DNA from: Chitinophagaceae bacterium | GTDB taxonomy: Bacteria; Bacteroidota; Bacteroidia; Chitinophagales; Chitinophagaceae | Direction: 5' to 3' | Assembly (NCBI GenBank): GCA_004173235.1 | Contig: SEAC01000025.1 | Coordinates: forward strand, 124,001-188,000 | DNA length: 64,000 nucleotides | Part shown: piece after piece, positions 25,229 through 35,135 of the stretch | Layout of the letters: every line of letters begins with the position of its first letter | Numbering within the stretch: position 1 is the stretch's first letter | Notes under the pieces: model-generated | What the model was told of the DNA's origin: nothing | The model's input: only the letters and a program-made list of their open reading frames with translations | The model's database searches: none | Made by a program: the position numbers and the translations under genes

Positions 25229-26173
25229 ATGCGCTTCCGATTCCTGATCCTCGCCCTGCTCATCGCAGGAAACTTGTTCGCCGCCGATTCGGCATACGTA
25301 GAAATACGGGATACCCTGCATACGCCAACCGGCGACCTCTATGGCTCACTGATGCTTCCAAAAAAGATGAAGGGCAAGGTGCCGGTAGCGCTGATCATTG
25401 CAGGCTCGGGCCCCACCGACCGCGACGGCAACACACCGGCGCTTCCCGGCAGGAACAACTCCTTGCGCTACCTGGCGGAGGCACTGGCGGCGAACGGTAT
25501 CGCCACGCTGCGCTACGACAAGCGGGGTATTGCAGCATCAGTGGCCGCGGGTGCGAAGGAGGAAGACCTTCGCTTTGATCAATACGTGCAGGATGCCGCC
25601 GGGTGGGTGCAACAGCTGAAGCGCGATAAGCAATTTTCAAGGGTCAGTATCATCGGGCATAGCGAAGGATCGCTGATCGGGATGCTTGCAGCCCGGGGCG
25701 CCGACCGCATCGCGTCGCTCTGCGGTGCGGGAGTGCCGGCCGACAGTTTGATCCGCAAGCAACTGGCAAACCTTCCACCCGTTGTCCGGGCCTCGGCCTA
25801 CCAATCGCTCGACAGCCTGAAAAATGGCTTGTTGGTGAAAAAACCGTCTATCTACCTGCTCAGTCTCTTTCGCCCCAGCGTACAGCCTTACCTGATCTCC
25901 TGGTTTCGCTACGACCCGCGCACCGCCATCGCTTCGCTGAAGATACCGGTGCTGATCGTGCAGGGCGACAACGACCTGCAGGTGAGCCTTGAAGATGCGA
26001 CAACTTTAAAAAAGGCCTGCCCGAAAGCGAAGCTGAAGATCGTGAAAGACATGAACCACGTGCTCAAGCTGGTGGAAAGCAGGGACGCGAAAGTGAACGG
26101 GGAAGCTTACAGCGATCCTGCGCTCCCCGTGGCGCCCCGACTGATAGAAGCCGTTGTCGCGTTCCTACGCTGA
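25229..26173 (+). CDS. Secreted alpha/beta hydrolase
   Basis: A 314-residue protein with a signal peptide (MRFRFLILALLIAGNLFAADS) and an alpha/beta-hydrolase core. The oxyanion region is IIAGSGPTDRDGN near residue 58, the nucleophile elbow is GHSEGSL near residue 149, an Asp lies in VQGDNDLQV and the final His in MNHVLK. It probably acts in the periplasm as an esterase or peptidase-like hydrolase; the substrate is not evident. It stands alone after the direct repeats. Confidence 0.88.
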   Translation: MRFRFLILALLIAGNLFAADSAYVEIRDTLHTPTGDLYGSLMLPKKMKGKVPVALIIAGSGPTDRDGNTPALPGRNNSLRYLAEALAANGIATLRYDKRGIAASVAAGAKEEDLRFDQYVQDAAGWVQQLKRDKQFSRVSIIGHSEGSLIGMLAARGADRIASLCGAGVPADSLIRKQLANLPPVVRASAYQSLDSLKNGLLVKKPSIYLLSLFRPSVQPYLISWFRYDPRTAIASLKIPVLIVQGDNDLQVSLEDATTLKKACPKAKLKIVKDMNHVLKLVESRDAKVNGEAYSDPALPVAPRLIEAVVAFLR

Positions 26174-26263
26174 CACCACCGCAGAGCTTGTTTAACTAAT
26201 ATCAGCATGCACGCGCAAAGCGCTCATCAAAAAGCGCCGTTTCTTATCTTCACGTACCCTATT

Positions 26264-26917
26264 ATGACCGATCCGAACAAGCAATTCCTCGACGCGCTGA
26301 TCCAGCTTTTCAACAAAGTGGTGCACACGCCGGCTTTCCCGGACAGCATGAAAGATTCCGAGGTGGACGTAGACGGCTGGGTAGCCTGGAAGCCCATTCC
26401 CGGCAGTCTGCAGCGTTCCGACTACGCCGCACTCGAGCAACGCTTTGGTGTTCAGTACCCCGGGAGCTTCATTGATTGGCACCGCTCCTATTACTTTATG
26501 GATGCGGACTGCACGATCCTCCGACTTCCCTATTCAAATCCCAACGAACCATTGCGTGAGCTGGAAGAACGGCTTGACTGGTACATCGGCGAAAAGCTGG
26601 TCGCCCAGAAAATCTATCCGTTTGGCGACGACGGCAACGACGCCGGCCCGCTGGTGTTTGATGCGCGCACTGCTGTTGCCGGAAACGAATTCCCGATCCG
26701 CGCATACGACCACGAGTTCGGCGGCGACCTCAAAGGGCTTACACCGATCCTGTTCTCGTCGTTTCCGAAACTGCTGGAATGTATGACGTATTACCTGCAG
26801 GAAAAGATGCGGCTGCACGACTACGAGATCATTCCCGAATTTTTCCGCATCGATCCGGATGGCGCCGGCAACACCGGGGTGGACTACTGGATGGGATTTG
26901 CGGGGATGCCGGGGTGA
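26264..26917 (+). CDS. SMI1/KNR4 (SUKH) family protein
   Basis: A 217-residue protein with a SUKH-type pattern: DYAALEQRFGVQYPGSFIDW near residue 70, then beta strands with hydrophobic and acidic residues, and LVFDARTAVAGNEFPIRAYDHE. SUKH proteins often serve as immunity proteins to polymorphic toxins or as general regulators, but no toxin gene is adjacent. ATG 26264 is preferred over an upstream start. Its stop codon directly touches the stop of the convergent tgt gene. Confidence 0.72.
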   Translation: MTDPNKQFLDALIQLFNKVVHTPAFPDSMKDSEVDVDGWVAWKPIPGSLQRSDYAALEQRFGVQYPGSFIDWHRSYYFMDADCTILRLPYSNPNEPLRELEERLDWYIGEKLVAQKIYPFGDDGNDAGPLVFDARTAVAGNEFPIRAYDHEFGGDLKGLTPILFSSFPKLLECMTYYLQEKMRLHDYEIIPEFFRIDPDGAGNTGVDYWMGFAGMPG

Positions 26918-28057
<1,140 letters not shown>

Positions 28058-28067
28058 AACCGCAAAG

Positions 28068-28183
28068 TAATGGGGTAATGGGGTAATGTGCTGATGGGGT
28101 GATGAAAGTGCACAAAAAATGGGCTGTTTTGAACGGTATCAATTCCCATTATCCAATTACCCCATTAGCACATTACCCCATTA
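28068..28183. repeat. Inverted period-8 word repeats, TAATGGGG family, between divergent genes
   Basis: The left arm reads taatgggg, taatgggg, taatgtgc, tgatgggg, tgatgaaa (28068-28107). The right arm reads tcccatta, tccaatta, ccccatta, gcacatta, ccccatta (28144-28183). The 24 bases at 28076-28099 match the reverse complement of 28160-28183 with one mismatch. The element occupies the divergent promoter region of tgt and the glycosyltransferase. Confidence 0.85.
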
Positions 28184-28189
28184 TCTTTG
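28182..28189 (+). promoter_or_regulatory. TAnnTTTG box adjacent to start codon
   Basis: TATCTTTG matches the Bacteroidota -7 consensus and ends three bases before ATG 28193, implying a leaderless or nearly leaderless transcript, or use of the next ATG at 28199. Its first bases lie at the end of the word-repeat arm. Confidence 0.5.
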
Positions 28190-28192
28190 CCT

Positions 28193-29311
28193 ATGCTTAT
28201 GAGCTGGGGCTTATCCCTATTCGTCGCCTTTTGTGTGGTTGCGGCGATCCAACTGTATTATTACCTGTACTTCTTTCGCCGCGTGGGCGCCTGGAAGCCG
28301 CGGCAGCGCGAAGTTTCGCAACAGCACCCTGTGTCGGTGATCATCTGCGCGCGCGATGAGGACGAAAACCTGGCCCGCCACCTTCCCGGAGTGCTGCTTC
28401 AGGAATACCGGTCCACCCACGAAGTGCTGGTGGTGAACGACAACTCGGTAGACGACACGCGCTACGTGCTGGAAGAATTCCTGAAAACGTACAAAGAGCT
28501 GCACATCGTAGAACTACAACAGGAAGCAAAGCTGATTGCCGGGAAAAAATACCCGCTTTCGATGGGCATCAAAGAAGCAAAGCACGAACTGTTGCTGCTC
28601 ACCGACGCCGACTGCGTGCCTGCATCGGAACACTGGATCTTCAAAATGCAGGACGCCTTCGATGACGGCATCGAGGTCGTTTTGGGCTATGGTGCTTATA
28701 AAAAGCAAAAGGGTTTCCTGAACAAGGCGATCCGATTCGAAACCTTTCACACCGCCCTGCAGTATTTCGGGTATGCGCTTGCAGGCAAACCTTATATGGG
28801 CGTGGGCCGCAACCTGGCCTACCGCAAGGCCACCTTCTTCCGCAACAAAGGATTTTCGAGCATCAACCACATCCCTTCCGGCGACGACGACCTCTTCATC
28901 AACAAAGTGGCCAACAGTAGAAATACGGCCGTCGTGATCGACCCGGAGGCCTTCACGCTTTCGCGGCCCAAGCAAACCTGGAAGGAGTGGATGCGTCAGA
29001 AAAACCGCCACTACTCCACCGGCAAATACTACCAGCGGGGCGTCAAGTGGATGCTCGGGCTCTACACCCTGAGCTTCGTGCTCTTTTACCCGCTGTTCGT
29101 GGCTTCGCTCCTGCTTTACGATTGGCGCTGGAGCCTTATCCCGCTGGCTTTGCGCTGGATCAGCATCGGCTTCGTTTGGGGCAAGGCGATGAAAAAGCTG
29201 CAGGAGAAAGACCTCTTCGGCGCCTTCATTTTCTGGGACATCTGGCTGTTCTTCTACTACGTCATCTTTGCACCTGCGGTGTGGAAGAAGCCGAAGAAAA
29301 TGAGCTGGTAA
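28193..29311 (+). CDS. Membrane-bound family 2 glycosyltransferase
   Basis: A 372-residue GT-A glycosyltransferase. One N-terminal membrane helix (LSLFVAFCVVAAIQLYYYLYFF) is followed by the catalytic domain with VSVIICARDEDENL, VVNDNSVDDT and LLTDADCVP (nucleotide-sugar and metal-binding Asp residues), then GDDDLFINKV and RQKNRHYSTGKYY. Two or three C-terminal helices follow. It probably builds an envelope or exported polysaccharide on the cytoplasmic face of the membrane. It may be co-transcribed with rsmG, 70 bases downstream. Confidence 0.9.
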   Translation: MLMSWGLSLFVAFCVVAAIQLYYYLYFFRRVGAWKPRQREVSQQHPVSVIICARDEDENLARHLPGVLLQEYRSTHEVLVVNDNSVDDTRYVLEEFLKTYKELHIVELQQEAKLIAGKKYPLSMGIKEAKHELLLLTDADCVPASEHWIFKMQDAFDDGIEVVLGYGAYKKQKGFLNKAIRFETFHTALQYFGYALAGKPYMGVGRNLAYRKATFFRNKGFSSINHIPSGDDDLFINKVANSRNTAVVIDPEAFTLSRPKQTWKEWMRQKNRHYSTGKYYQRGVKWMLGLYTLSFVLFYPLFVASLLLYDWRWSLIPLALRWISIGFVWGKAMKKLQEKDLFGAFIFWDIWLFFYYVIFAPAVWKKPKKMSW

Positions 29312-29368
29312 CAACGCACCTGCCCTATGGGCACTTCAACGCTGCGAAAGGGGTTGCGGGTGAGGTCG

Positions 29369-29376
29369 TACCTTTG
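29369..29376 (+). promoter_or_regulatory. TAnnTTTG box close to rsmG start
   Basis: TACCTTTG matches the Bacteroidota -7 element and ends five bases before ATG 29382, so a separate short-leader rsmG transcript is plausible. Confidence 0.45.
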
Positions 29377-29381
29377 CCCCG

Positions 29382-30026
29382 ATGGACATCCTGCTTAAAT
29401 ATTTTTCCGACTTCACCGAAAAGCAACTCGGCCAGTTTCGTGCGCTCGACGAGCTGTACCGCGACTGGAATGCGAAGATCAATGTCATTTCGCGCAAGGA
29501 TATCGACAGCCTGTATGAGAAGCATGTGCTCCATTCCCTTTCCATTGCGGCCGCCTTCCCGTTCCCCGATGGCATCGACATCGTCGATATCGGCACCGGT
29601 GGCGGATTTCCGGGCGTACCGCTTGCCATCTATTTCCCCAACGTGCGCTTTCACCTCGTGGATTCCATCGGCAAGAAGCTGAAGATCATCGAAGCCGTCA
29701 AGGAGGCGCTCGGTCTCGACAATATCACCACGCAGCACTCCCGCGCCGAGGAGATCCAGGGGCGCAAGTTCGACTTCGCCGTTTCCCGCGCCGTGGCCCC
29801 GCTCAGCGACCTCCTGCGCTGGAGCAAGCCGCTGCTGCGCAAGGGACAATTCACCGTGAAAGAAGGCGACGGCAGCGAGACGGTTTTTCGCTCCGGTCTC
29901 GTTTGCCTCAAGGGCGGCGACCTTGCCGAAGAAATCAACACCACCGGCACCCGGCCCAAAATGATCGAGCTCAGCGACTTGTTCGAAGAGGATTGGTTTG
30001 AAGGGAAGTATATTGTTTATGTTTAA
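29382..30026 (+). CDS. rsmG: 16S rRNA (guanine(527)-N7)-methyltransferase
   Basis: A 214-residue RsmG (GidB), which methylates G527 of 16S rRNA using S-adenosylmethionine. The SAM-binding motif DIVDIGTGGGFPGVPLA is near residue 68, VDSIGKKLKIIEAV near residue 94, and the VSRAVAPL motif near residue 131. N-terminal LYRDWNAKINVISRKDID also fits the family. Length is usual. It is set downstream of the glycosyltransferase with its own possible promoter box. Confidence 0.96.
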   Translation: MDILLKYFSDFTEKQLGQFRALDELYRDWNAKINVISRKDIDSLYEKHVLHSLSIAAAFPFPDGIDIVDIGTGGGFPGVPLAIYFPNVRFHLVDSIGKKLKIIEAVKEALGLDNITTQHSRAEEIQGRKFDFAVSRAVAPLSDLLRWSKPLLRKGQFTVKEGDGSETVFRSGLVCLKGGDLAEEINTTGTRPKMIELSDLFEEDWFEGKYIVYV

Positions 30027-30095
30027 TCGCCGATCGTAATAGCGAGAGTCACTTCCAGGGCGTGAAACACCAGACAAAACTCCGCCTCTTAAAAA

Positions 30096-30122
30096 GATTG
30101 CTTCGCTTCGCTCGCATTGACG
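30096..30122. repeat. Inverted copy of the CGTCATTGCGAGCGAAGCG repeat
   Basis: The 27 bases match the reverse complement of 25094-25120 with one difference. The copy sits alone in the 192-base gap between rsmG and the PDH E2 gene; I see nothing else supportable in that gap. Confidence 0.75.
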
Positions 30123-30218
30123 GAGCGATCGGTGGCAGGGCCGGGCTCGTTTGCGTGGTTTCCCTCAGTTTTCCTTGTTTTTGCGTTATTTTCGGCGCCT
30201 AAAAACCAAACTTAGATC

Positions 30219-31904
30219 ATGGCTGAAGTGATTCGGATGCCCCGACTGAGCGATACGATGACCGAAGGGGTGATCGCTGCCTGGCACAAAAAGGTAGGCG
30301 ACACCGTGAAGAAAGGGGATATCCTCGCTGATATTGAGACCGATAAGGCCACCATGGAGCTGGAGAGCTACAAGGACGGCACCATACTGCACCTGGGCGC
30401 CGACAAAGGCGGCAAGATCCAGGTGGACGACCTTCTGTGCATCATTGGTGCGCCGGGCGAAGACGTAACCTCGCTGGTATCGGGTTCGAGCCAAAGCGCA
30501 CCCGAGGCAAAAGCAGCCGGGCCTGCCGCTAAAACCGAAACATCCGCACCTCCGACGGCCGAAGCCCCAGCGAAACAGAATGCCTCGGTCGATATTTCAA
30601 AAATGGAAGAAGTGGTGCTGATGCCGCGACTTTCCGATACGATGACCGAAGGCGTGATTGCTTCGTGGCACAAGAAGGTGGGCGACGCAGTGAAGAAAGG
30701 CGACGTTCTTGCCGACATTGAAACCGACAAGGCAACGATGGAGCTGGAATCTTATAAGAACGGAATACTGCTGTATCAAGGCGGTCAACCCGGCGAAAAA
30801 GTGGCCGTGAACGACCTCCTCTGCATCATTGGCGAGCAGGGCAAGGTGGATGTGGATGCCATCGTTGCCGCGGCCAAAGGCGGGGCCGCACCCGCGGGCG
30901 CGGAACTGGAGAATAAAGAACAAGGAACACCAAATAACGAAGCAGCCAAAGCGGAGGCTTCGCCGGCAACTTCTTCTGCAAACAGCGACGGCCGCGTAAA
31001 AGCATCGCCGCTCGCAAAAGCGCTTGCCAAAGAAAAAGGTATCGACCTCGCACAGGTGCAGGGCTCCGGCGACGGCGGCCGCATTGTAAAGAGCGACGTC
31101 GACAACTTCCAGCCGCAGCAGGCTGCACAAGGCCAGGCTGCGTCGGGAGGCCAACCACAAACGACAAACAACAAACCGCAAACTTTCGTCGCAGGCGAAG
31201 AAGGCTTCAACGACACCAACGTATCGCAGATGCGCAGGGTGATCGCCAAACGCCTGGGCGAGTCGAAGTTTACCGCGCCGCACTTCTACCTCACCATGGA
31301 GATCAACATGGATGGGGCAATGGAAGCGCGTACGAAGATGAATGAAGTGAGCGAGGTGAAGATCTCCTTCAACGATATGGTGGTAAAAGCTGCGGCCATG
31401 GCACTGCGTAAGCATCCCGCGGTGAACAGCAGCTGGATGTCTGCCCGGCCAGGTACGGACGGGGGCGACTTCATCCGCACCTACCAGCACATTCATATCG
31501 GCGTTGCCGTGGCCATTGAAGACGGCCTCATCGTTCCGGTGATCCGCTTCGCCGACCAAAAGTCGCTGAGCCAGATCGGCGCCGAATCGAAAGAACTCGC
31601 CGGCAAGGCGCGCAACAAGAAATTACAACCGAACGAGTTTACCGGCAACACCTTCACCATCTCCAACCTCGGCATGATGGACATCGAAGAATTCACTGCC
31701 ATCATCAACCCGCCCGACTCGGCCATCATGGCCGTAGGCCGCATCAAAGAAGTGGTGGTGCGCAAAGGCGAAGGCTTCGGCGTAAGCAACGTGATGAAGG
31801 TGACCTTGAGCTGCGACCACCGCTCGGTGGATGGCGCCGTGGGCGCGGGCTTCTTGCAAACGTTCAAGAAGTTCCTCGAGAACCCGGTGACGATGCTCGT
31901 ATGA
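30219..31904 (+). CDS. Dihydrolipoamide acetyltransferase (E2) of a pyruvate dehydrogenase complex
   Basis: A 561-residue E2. Two lipoyl domains lie at about residues 2-78 and 130-206, each with the lipoylated Lys in ETDKATMELES. A Pro/Ala/Glu-rich hinge is followed by the peripheral subunit-binding domain (KASPLAKALAKEKGIDLAQV, about residue 263) and the catalytic domain ending in CDHRSVDGAVG, which carries the catalytic His. Pyruvate dehydrogenase is the best guess because of the motif set. No E1 or E3 lies next to it; a fused E1 lies about 30 kb away. Confidence 0.93.
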   Translation: MAEVIRMPRLSDTMTEGVIAAWHKKVGDTVKKGDILADIETDKATMELESYKDGTILHLGADKGGKIQVDDLLCIIGAPGEDVTSLVSGSSQSAPEAKAAGPAAKTETSAPPTAEAPAKQNASVDISKMEEVVLMPRLSDTMTEGVIASWHKKVGDAVKKGDVLADIETDKATMELESYKNGILLYQGGQPGEKVAVNDLLCIIGEQGKVDVDAIVAAAKGGAAPAGAELENKEQGTPNNEAAKAEASPATSSANSDGRVKASPLAKALAKEKGIDLAQVQGSGDGGRIVKSDVDNFQPQQAAQGQAASGGQPQTTNNKPQTFVAGEEGFNDTNVSQMRRVIAKRLGESKFTAPHFYLTMEINMDGAMEARTKMNEVSEVKISFNDMVVKAAAMALRKHPAVNSSWMSARPGTDGGDFIRTYQHIHIGVAVAIEDGLIVPVIRFADQKSLSQIGAESKELAGKARNKKLQPNEFTGNTFTISNLGMMDIEEFTAIINPPDSAIMAVGRIKEVVVRKGEGFGVSNVMKVTLSCDHRSVDGAVGAGFLQTFKKFLENPVTMLV

Positions 31905-31939
31905 GATATCTGATGTAGAATGTCTGATGACTGATATGG
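31905..31939. repeat. Period-7 word repeat, CATCAGA family (inverted orientation)
   Basis: Five consecutive 7-mers (gatatct, gatgtag, aatgtct, gatgact, gatatgg) start at the base after the E2 stop codon. The 20-mer at 31910-31929 matches the reverse complement of 33668-33687 with one mismatch, so this array and that at 33646 enclose the M1 peptidase gene. Confidence 0.8.
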
Positions 31940-31970
31940 GAAGCCCTTCGCATTGCGAGGGGCTTTCTCT
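31940..31970. terminator. Terminator hairpin after PDH E2
   Basis: AAGCCCTTCGC pairs with GCGAGGGGCTT (one G-T pair) around an ATT loop and is followed by TCTCTT. It lies between the convergent E2 and M1 peptidase genes. Confidence 0.7.
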
Positions 31971-31981
31971 TAGTAGCGACT

Positions 31982-33607
31982 TCAGCTGCCCTTCTTCCAG
32001 TAATTTCCACCGGCTCCGCGTACACCCCGGTGTAGCAGCTTTTTGTTTGGGTCCAGCATAACCGAAATATAATCGCTCCCGATATAGAAATCCGTCTCTC
32101 GATTCTCTACCCAAAAACTACGGATTTCCTTTGTCCCATCACGTTTGGTTATTTGAACTTCCACCGGGAACGTATAAACAGGCCCTTCCTGACGAAGCAC
32201 GAATGTATTGAGGCTGTTTCGTGAAGGATCAAATACAAGTTGTGGAATGCCCGGCCGGAAAAGCCACTGTTCGAAAAAGGTGGCAAAAGAACGCTTCTTC
32301 TTAAAATCCGGATAAGTGGCTGCATACACCGAATCAACAATTCGTTGGAAGTCGCGTGTTTCAGCGTTACTACCCTTATAGGTTTGATAATATGCTTGAA
32401 TAATCTTCCGGAAAACAGAGTCGCCCACCTCCTGCCGAAGCATGTGGAGCACCCATCCACCTTTGTCGTAGCTATTGGCATTTAGCAACGACATCAGATC
32501 ATTTGTTGAATCGACAACAGCGCGTGTAGGGTTCGCGGCGACAAATGCGATGATCTTTTTCCGATCAGCCTGCAGCCGCTTGCGCATGCTGTCCACACCG
32601 TACTTCTGCTCGATATACATGTTCGTCATGTAGGTGGCGAAGCCTTCGCTGAGCCACAGGTGGGCGAAGCTTTTTTCCGAGGCCATATCGCCGAACCACT
32701 GGTGGGCAATTTCATGAGCGATCACATCTTCCCACTTGCGGTCGCCGGTAACGCTTTCTTCCGCATAAAAGATGCACGAAGCGTTTTCCATGCCCCCGAA
32801 AATGGTCTTCGATTGCACGTTTGCAAGCTTGCCATACGGAAAGGGCGCGATATAGTCGCTGAAGTACCTGACGATCGAAGGCGCGAGCGCATAGTCGTAA
32901 AATCCGTTCGTACTGTCCTGCGGATATACCCACGCCGACACGGGAACTCCCTTCGGACTGTCCTCAAAAGTCTTGATGGCGAAGCGCGCAACGCCGATCA
33001 CCATCACCTTCGTCGGTTGCGGAAGGGTTTCCTCCCAATGGTATACGCGATGCGCAACGCCGCCGGGAGTGATGTCGACGGGGTGGCCCATGCTTCCGTT
33101 GCTGATGACGCTGTAGTGCGCCGGAACGGTTACGTTGAAGCCGAAAGCCGCTTTATCGTCGGGCCGGTCGTTGCACGGAATCCAATGATGCGCGCGGTTG
33201 GGCCAGTTGTCGGCAAAAAAGGTGCGGTCGCCATGCCGGTTCTTCGAAATGATAAGGCCATCTGCGGGGATGCCACTGTATTTGATCTGAAAGTGATAGG
33301 TATCCTGCGCATTGATCCCTTCTTTCAATAGCACCTCGATCTGGTCGCCCTGCTGCTTCCACGACTCCACGTTGTAGCCGTTGCACTGCTGCACGGTCAT
33401 TCCTTTTCCATTGCTCTTCAACCCCACAAGGTCGATAGTGAAGGCCCTGTTCGAGCCCGGAAAACGAATATCCAGCAAGGCCTCGCCTTCAATGCGATCG
33501 GTGCTGTCGCTCAGCCGGATATTGAACGTGTAGTGCTGCACGTCTATGTCCTGCGCGCCGGCAAGCAGCGGCAGCAGGCACAACAGCGAAAAAAACTGCT
33601 TCAACAT
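31982..33607 (-). CDS. Secreted M1 family metallopeptidase
   Basis: A 541-residue zinc aminopeptidase-like protein with signal peptide MLKQFFSLLCLLPLLAGAQD. The N-terminal beta domain is followed by the GAMEN-like loop GGMENASC near residue 268 and the zinc motif HEIAHQWFGD near residue 290, with the third ligand Glu in WLSEGFATYM 18 residues later. It lacks the long C-terminal helical domain of full-size aminopeptidase N. A TATCTTTC box lies at 33612-33619 just upstream of the start. Word-repeat arrays flank the gene on both sides as an inverted pair. Confidence 0.92.
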   Translation of the reverse strand: MLKQFFSLLCLLPLLAGAQDIDVQHYTFNIRLSDSTDRIEGEALLDIRFPGSNRAFTIDLVGLKSNGKGMTVQQCNGYNVESWKQQGDQIEVLLKEGINAQDTYHFQIKYSGIPADGLIISKNRHGDRTFFADNWPNRAHHWIPCNDRPDDKAAFGFNVTVPAHYSVISNGSMGHPVDITPGGVAHRVYHWEETLPQPTKVMVIGVARFAIKTFEDSPKGVPVSAWVYPQDSTNGFYDYALAPSIVRYFSDYIAPFPYGKLANVQSKTIFGGMENASCIFYAEESVTGDRKWEDVIAHEIAHQWFGDMASEKSFAHLWLSEGFATYMTNMYIEQKYGVDSMRKRLQADRKKIIAFVAANPTRAVVDSTNDLMSLLNANSYDKGGWVLHMLRQEVGDSVFRKIIQAYYQTYKGSNAETRDFQRIVDSVYAATYPDFKKKRSFATFFEQWLFRPGIPQLVFDPSRNSLNTFVLRQEGPVYTFPVEVQITKRDGTKEIRSFWVENRETDFYIGSDYISVMLDPNKKLLHRGVRGAGGNYWKKGS

Positions 33608-33645
33608 AGCAGAAAGATAAAGCGATTCGCCGTTTCCAAATTCTT

Positions 33646-33708
33646 AAATCAGACATCCGACATCCTCCATCAGACATCCTACATCAGACATCCTCCATCA
33701 GACATCCT
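33646..33708. repeat. Period-7 word repeat, CATCAGA family, nine units
   Basis: Nine consecutive 7-mers alternate between ccatcag/acatcag and acatcct. The array contains the stop codon (33698-33700) of the MutS-like gene, and shares a 17-mer with the array at 4499. Confidence 0.9.
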
Positions 33709-35026
33709 CCCCAAGGCTTTCGAGGAGGTCGACAACTTTTTCGCGCCGAAGGATCACATAACCTATGCGGTCGTTGGAAATACCCTCCAGCAGCTGGTAG
33801 CTGAACGAAAGCTGGTCGCTGTCCACCTTCGTTTCAAAATATTTGAAAGCAATATTGGAATGAACCCTCAACTCTTCGCCGATCTCGTATAAGTGCGTAG
33901 ACAGGATGAACAGCGAGTTGCGCATCTTCACCAGGCCTTTGATGACGGCCAGCGAACACTTCATCGCGTCCTGAACGTTCGTTCCCTTGAACAGTTCATC
34001 GATCAGCACAAGCCACTTCCGCCCATCGTTGATCTTCACGATCGTATTCTTTATCCGTTGCACCTCATTGTAGAAATACGATTCGCCTTTGACGATGTTG
34101 TCGGCCACGTTGATGTTCGAGAGCAAGCCATCGAAGATCGTAAGGGTCATTTGCCGTGCGGGCACGCCCATACCCAGGTGCGCGAGGTAAACAGAAACGC
34201 CGACGGCTTTGATCAGCGTGCTTTTACCGGCCATGTTGGCACCCGTGAGAAACACGAAATTCTGCTCGGGATTCATCAGCAACGCGTACGAAACAGGCTG
34301 GGGCAGCAGCACGTGGTACAGGCCTTCGGCACTGAACTGCGGCTGCGTACTTTCCATGAATTCGGGAAAGCGCAGGTTGAAGTGCTGCATCGCAAGCGCC
34401 ATCGAATGCCACGCTTCCAACCTGCCAAAAATGTCGATCAGCTCGAGCAGATTGCTTTTATAGCGGCCACGAAGAAAGAAGGCGAAGTACAGGTTCTCAC
34501 GGATCGTGAGCTTGTGACTTGCGGGAATCATCGACAAGATCCGCAGCGGCTCCTCCTGCAGCAGCGCGCCGATCCGCTCAAGGTAGAAGGACAGCTTCTT
34601 CGGCAGTTCGGTACCGGATAGCATTCCCTGCAACGTTTTAAGGCCGCGAAAAAAATCGGCAAAGTGCTTCACCGAATAGCGGATCATCGAATAGTCCTGG
34701 CTGTGCAACACGCGGTAGCTCAGTGCATTGATCTTGTTGAGCGTTTGAGGGATCGGATCGAGGTGGTAGTCGAGGAATTTGTCCATCACCAGCACCGTGC
34801 CATTGGTAATTTCAGACGGCCAGAGGTCGGCCTGCTGCAACAGTGCACGCAAAATGCTTTGCGTACCCAGGATCTTCGCACGATCATTCATCGGCTCGCT
34901 GAAGAAACGGCGCAGCCACTCCTTGCCCACTTCGGTTTGGGTGAAGTTGAGGCGGTGAAAAACGGAAAACTCTTCTTCCGGGTGAAAGATGGCGAGATCG
35001 GTCAGCGTTATTGTGTCTACAAGCAT
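33698..35026 (-). CDS. MutS-like ATPase lacking the mismatch-recognition domain
   Basis: A 442-residue protein with the MutS core (lever/clamp helices) and the C-terminal ABC ATPase. Walker A is TGANMAGKSTLIK near residue 275, and the Walker B region is KWLVLIDELFKGTN followed by THLYEIGEEL. The N-terminal mismatch-binding domain of true MutS is absent, which puts it in the MutS-like group of Bacteroidota with unclear function. I chose ATG 35026 (MLVDTITLTDL); the upstream frame crosses a dispersed repeat. Its stop codon lies inside the nine-unit word repeat. Confidence 0.88.
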   Translation of the reverse strand: MLVDTITLTDLAIFHPEEEFSVFHRLNFTQTEVGKEWLRRFFSEPMNDRAKILGTQSILRALLQQADLWPSEITNGTVLVMDKFLDYHLDPIPQTLNKINALSYRVLHSQDYSMIRYSVKHFADFFRGLKTLQGMLSGTELPKKLSFYLERIGALLQEEPLRILSMIPASHKLTIRENLYFAFFLRGRYKSNLLELIDIFGRLEAWHSMALAMQHFNLRFPEFMESTQPQFSAEGLYHVLLPQPVSYALLMNPEQNFVFLTGANMAGKSTLIKAVGVSVYLAHLGMGVPARQMTLTIFDGLLSNINVADNIVKGESYFYNEVQRIKNTIVKINDGRKWLVLIDELFKGTNVQDAMKCSLAVIKGLVKMRNSLFILSTHLYEIGEELRVHSNIAFKYFETKVDSDQLSFSYQLLEGISNDRIGYVILRREKVVDLLESLGEDV

Positions 35027-35051
35027 GTATCGTGTTTTAGGACAGCAGCGC

Positions 35052-35120
35052 CCGTCATTGCGCAACGGAGGAGATTGCCCGCCCGGATGGTCGGACGGGC
35101 TTCGCTGGGCTCGCAACGAC
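35052..35120. repeat. Self-complementary dispersed repeat
   Basis: The unit opens with CGTCATTGCG and closes with CGCAACGACG, nearly its inverse, and contains a GCCCGCCC...GGACGGGC hairpin in the middle. It fills most of the gap between the MutS-like gene start and the dihydroorotase stop, and resembles the repeats at 25081 and 30096. Confidence 0.6.
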
Positions 35121-35135
35121 GCTTCTGCCCTGCCC

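Noticed and set aside
33646-33708. CRISPR array
   Set aside because: Units are 7 bp and contiguous without spacers, no cas gene is near, and the array contains a gene stop codon.
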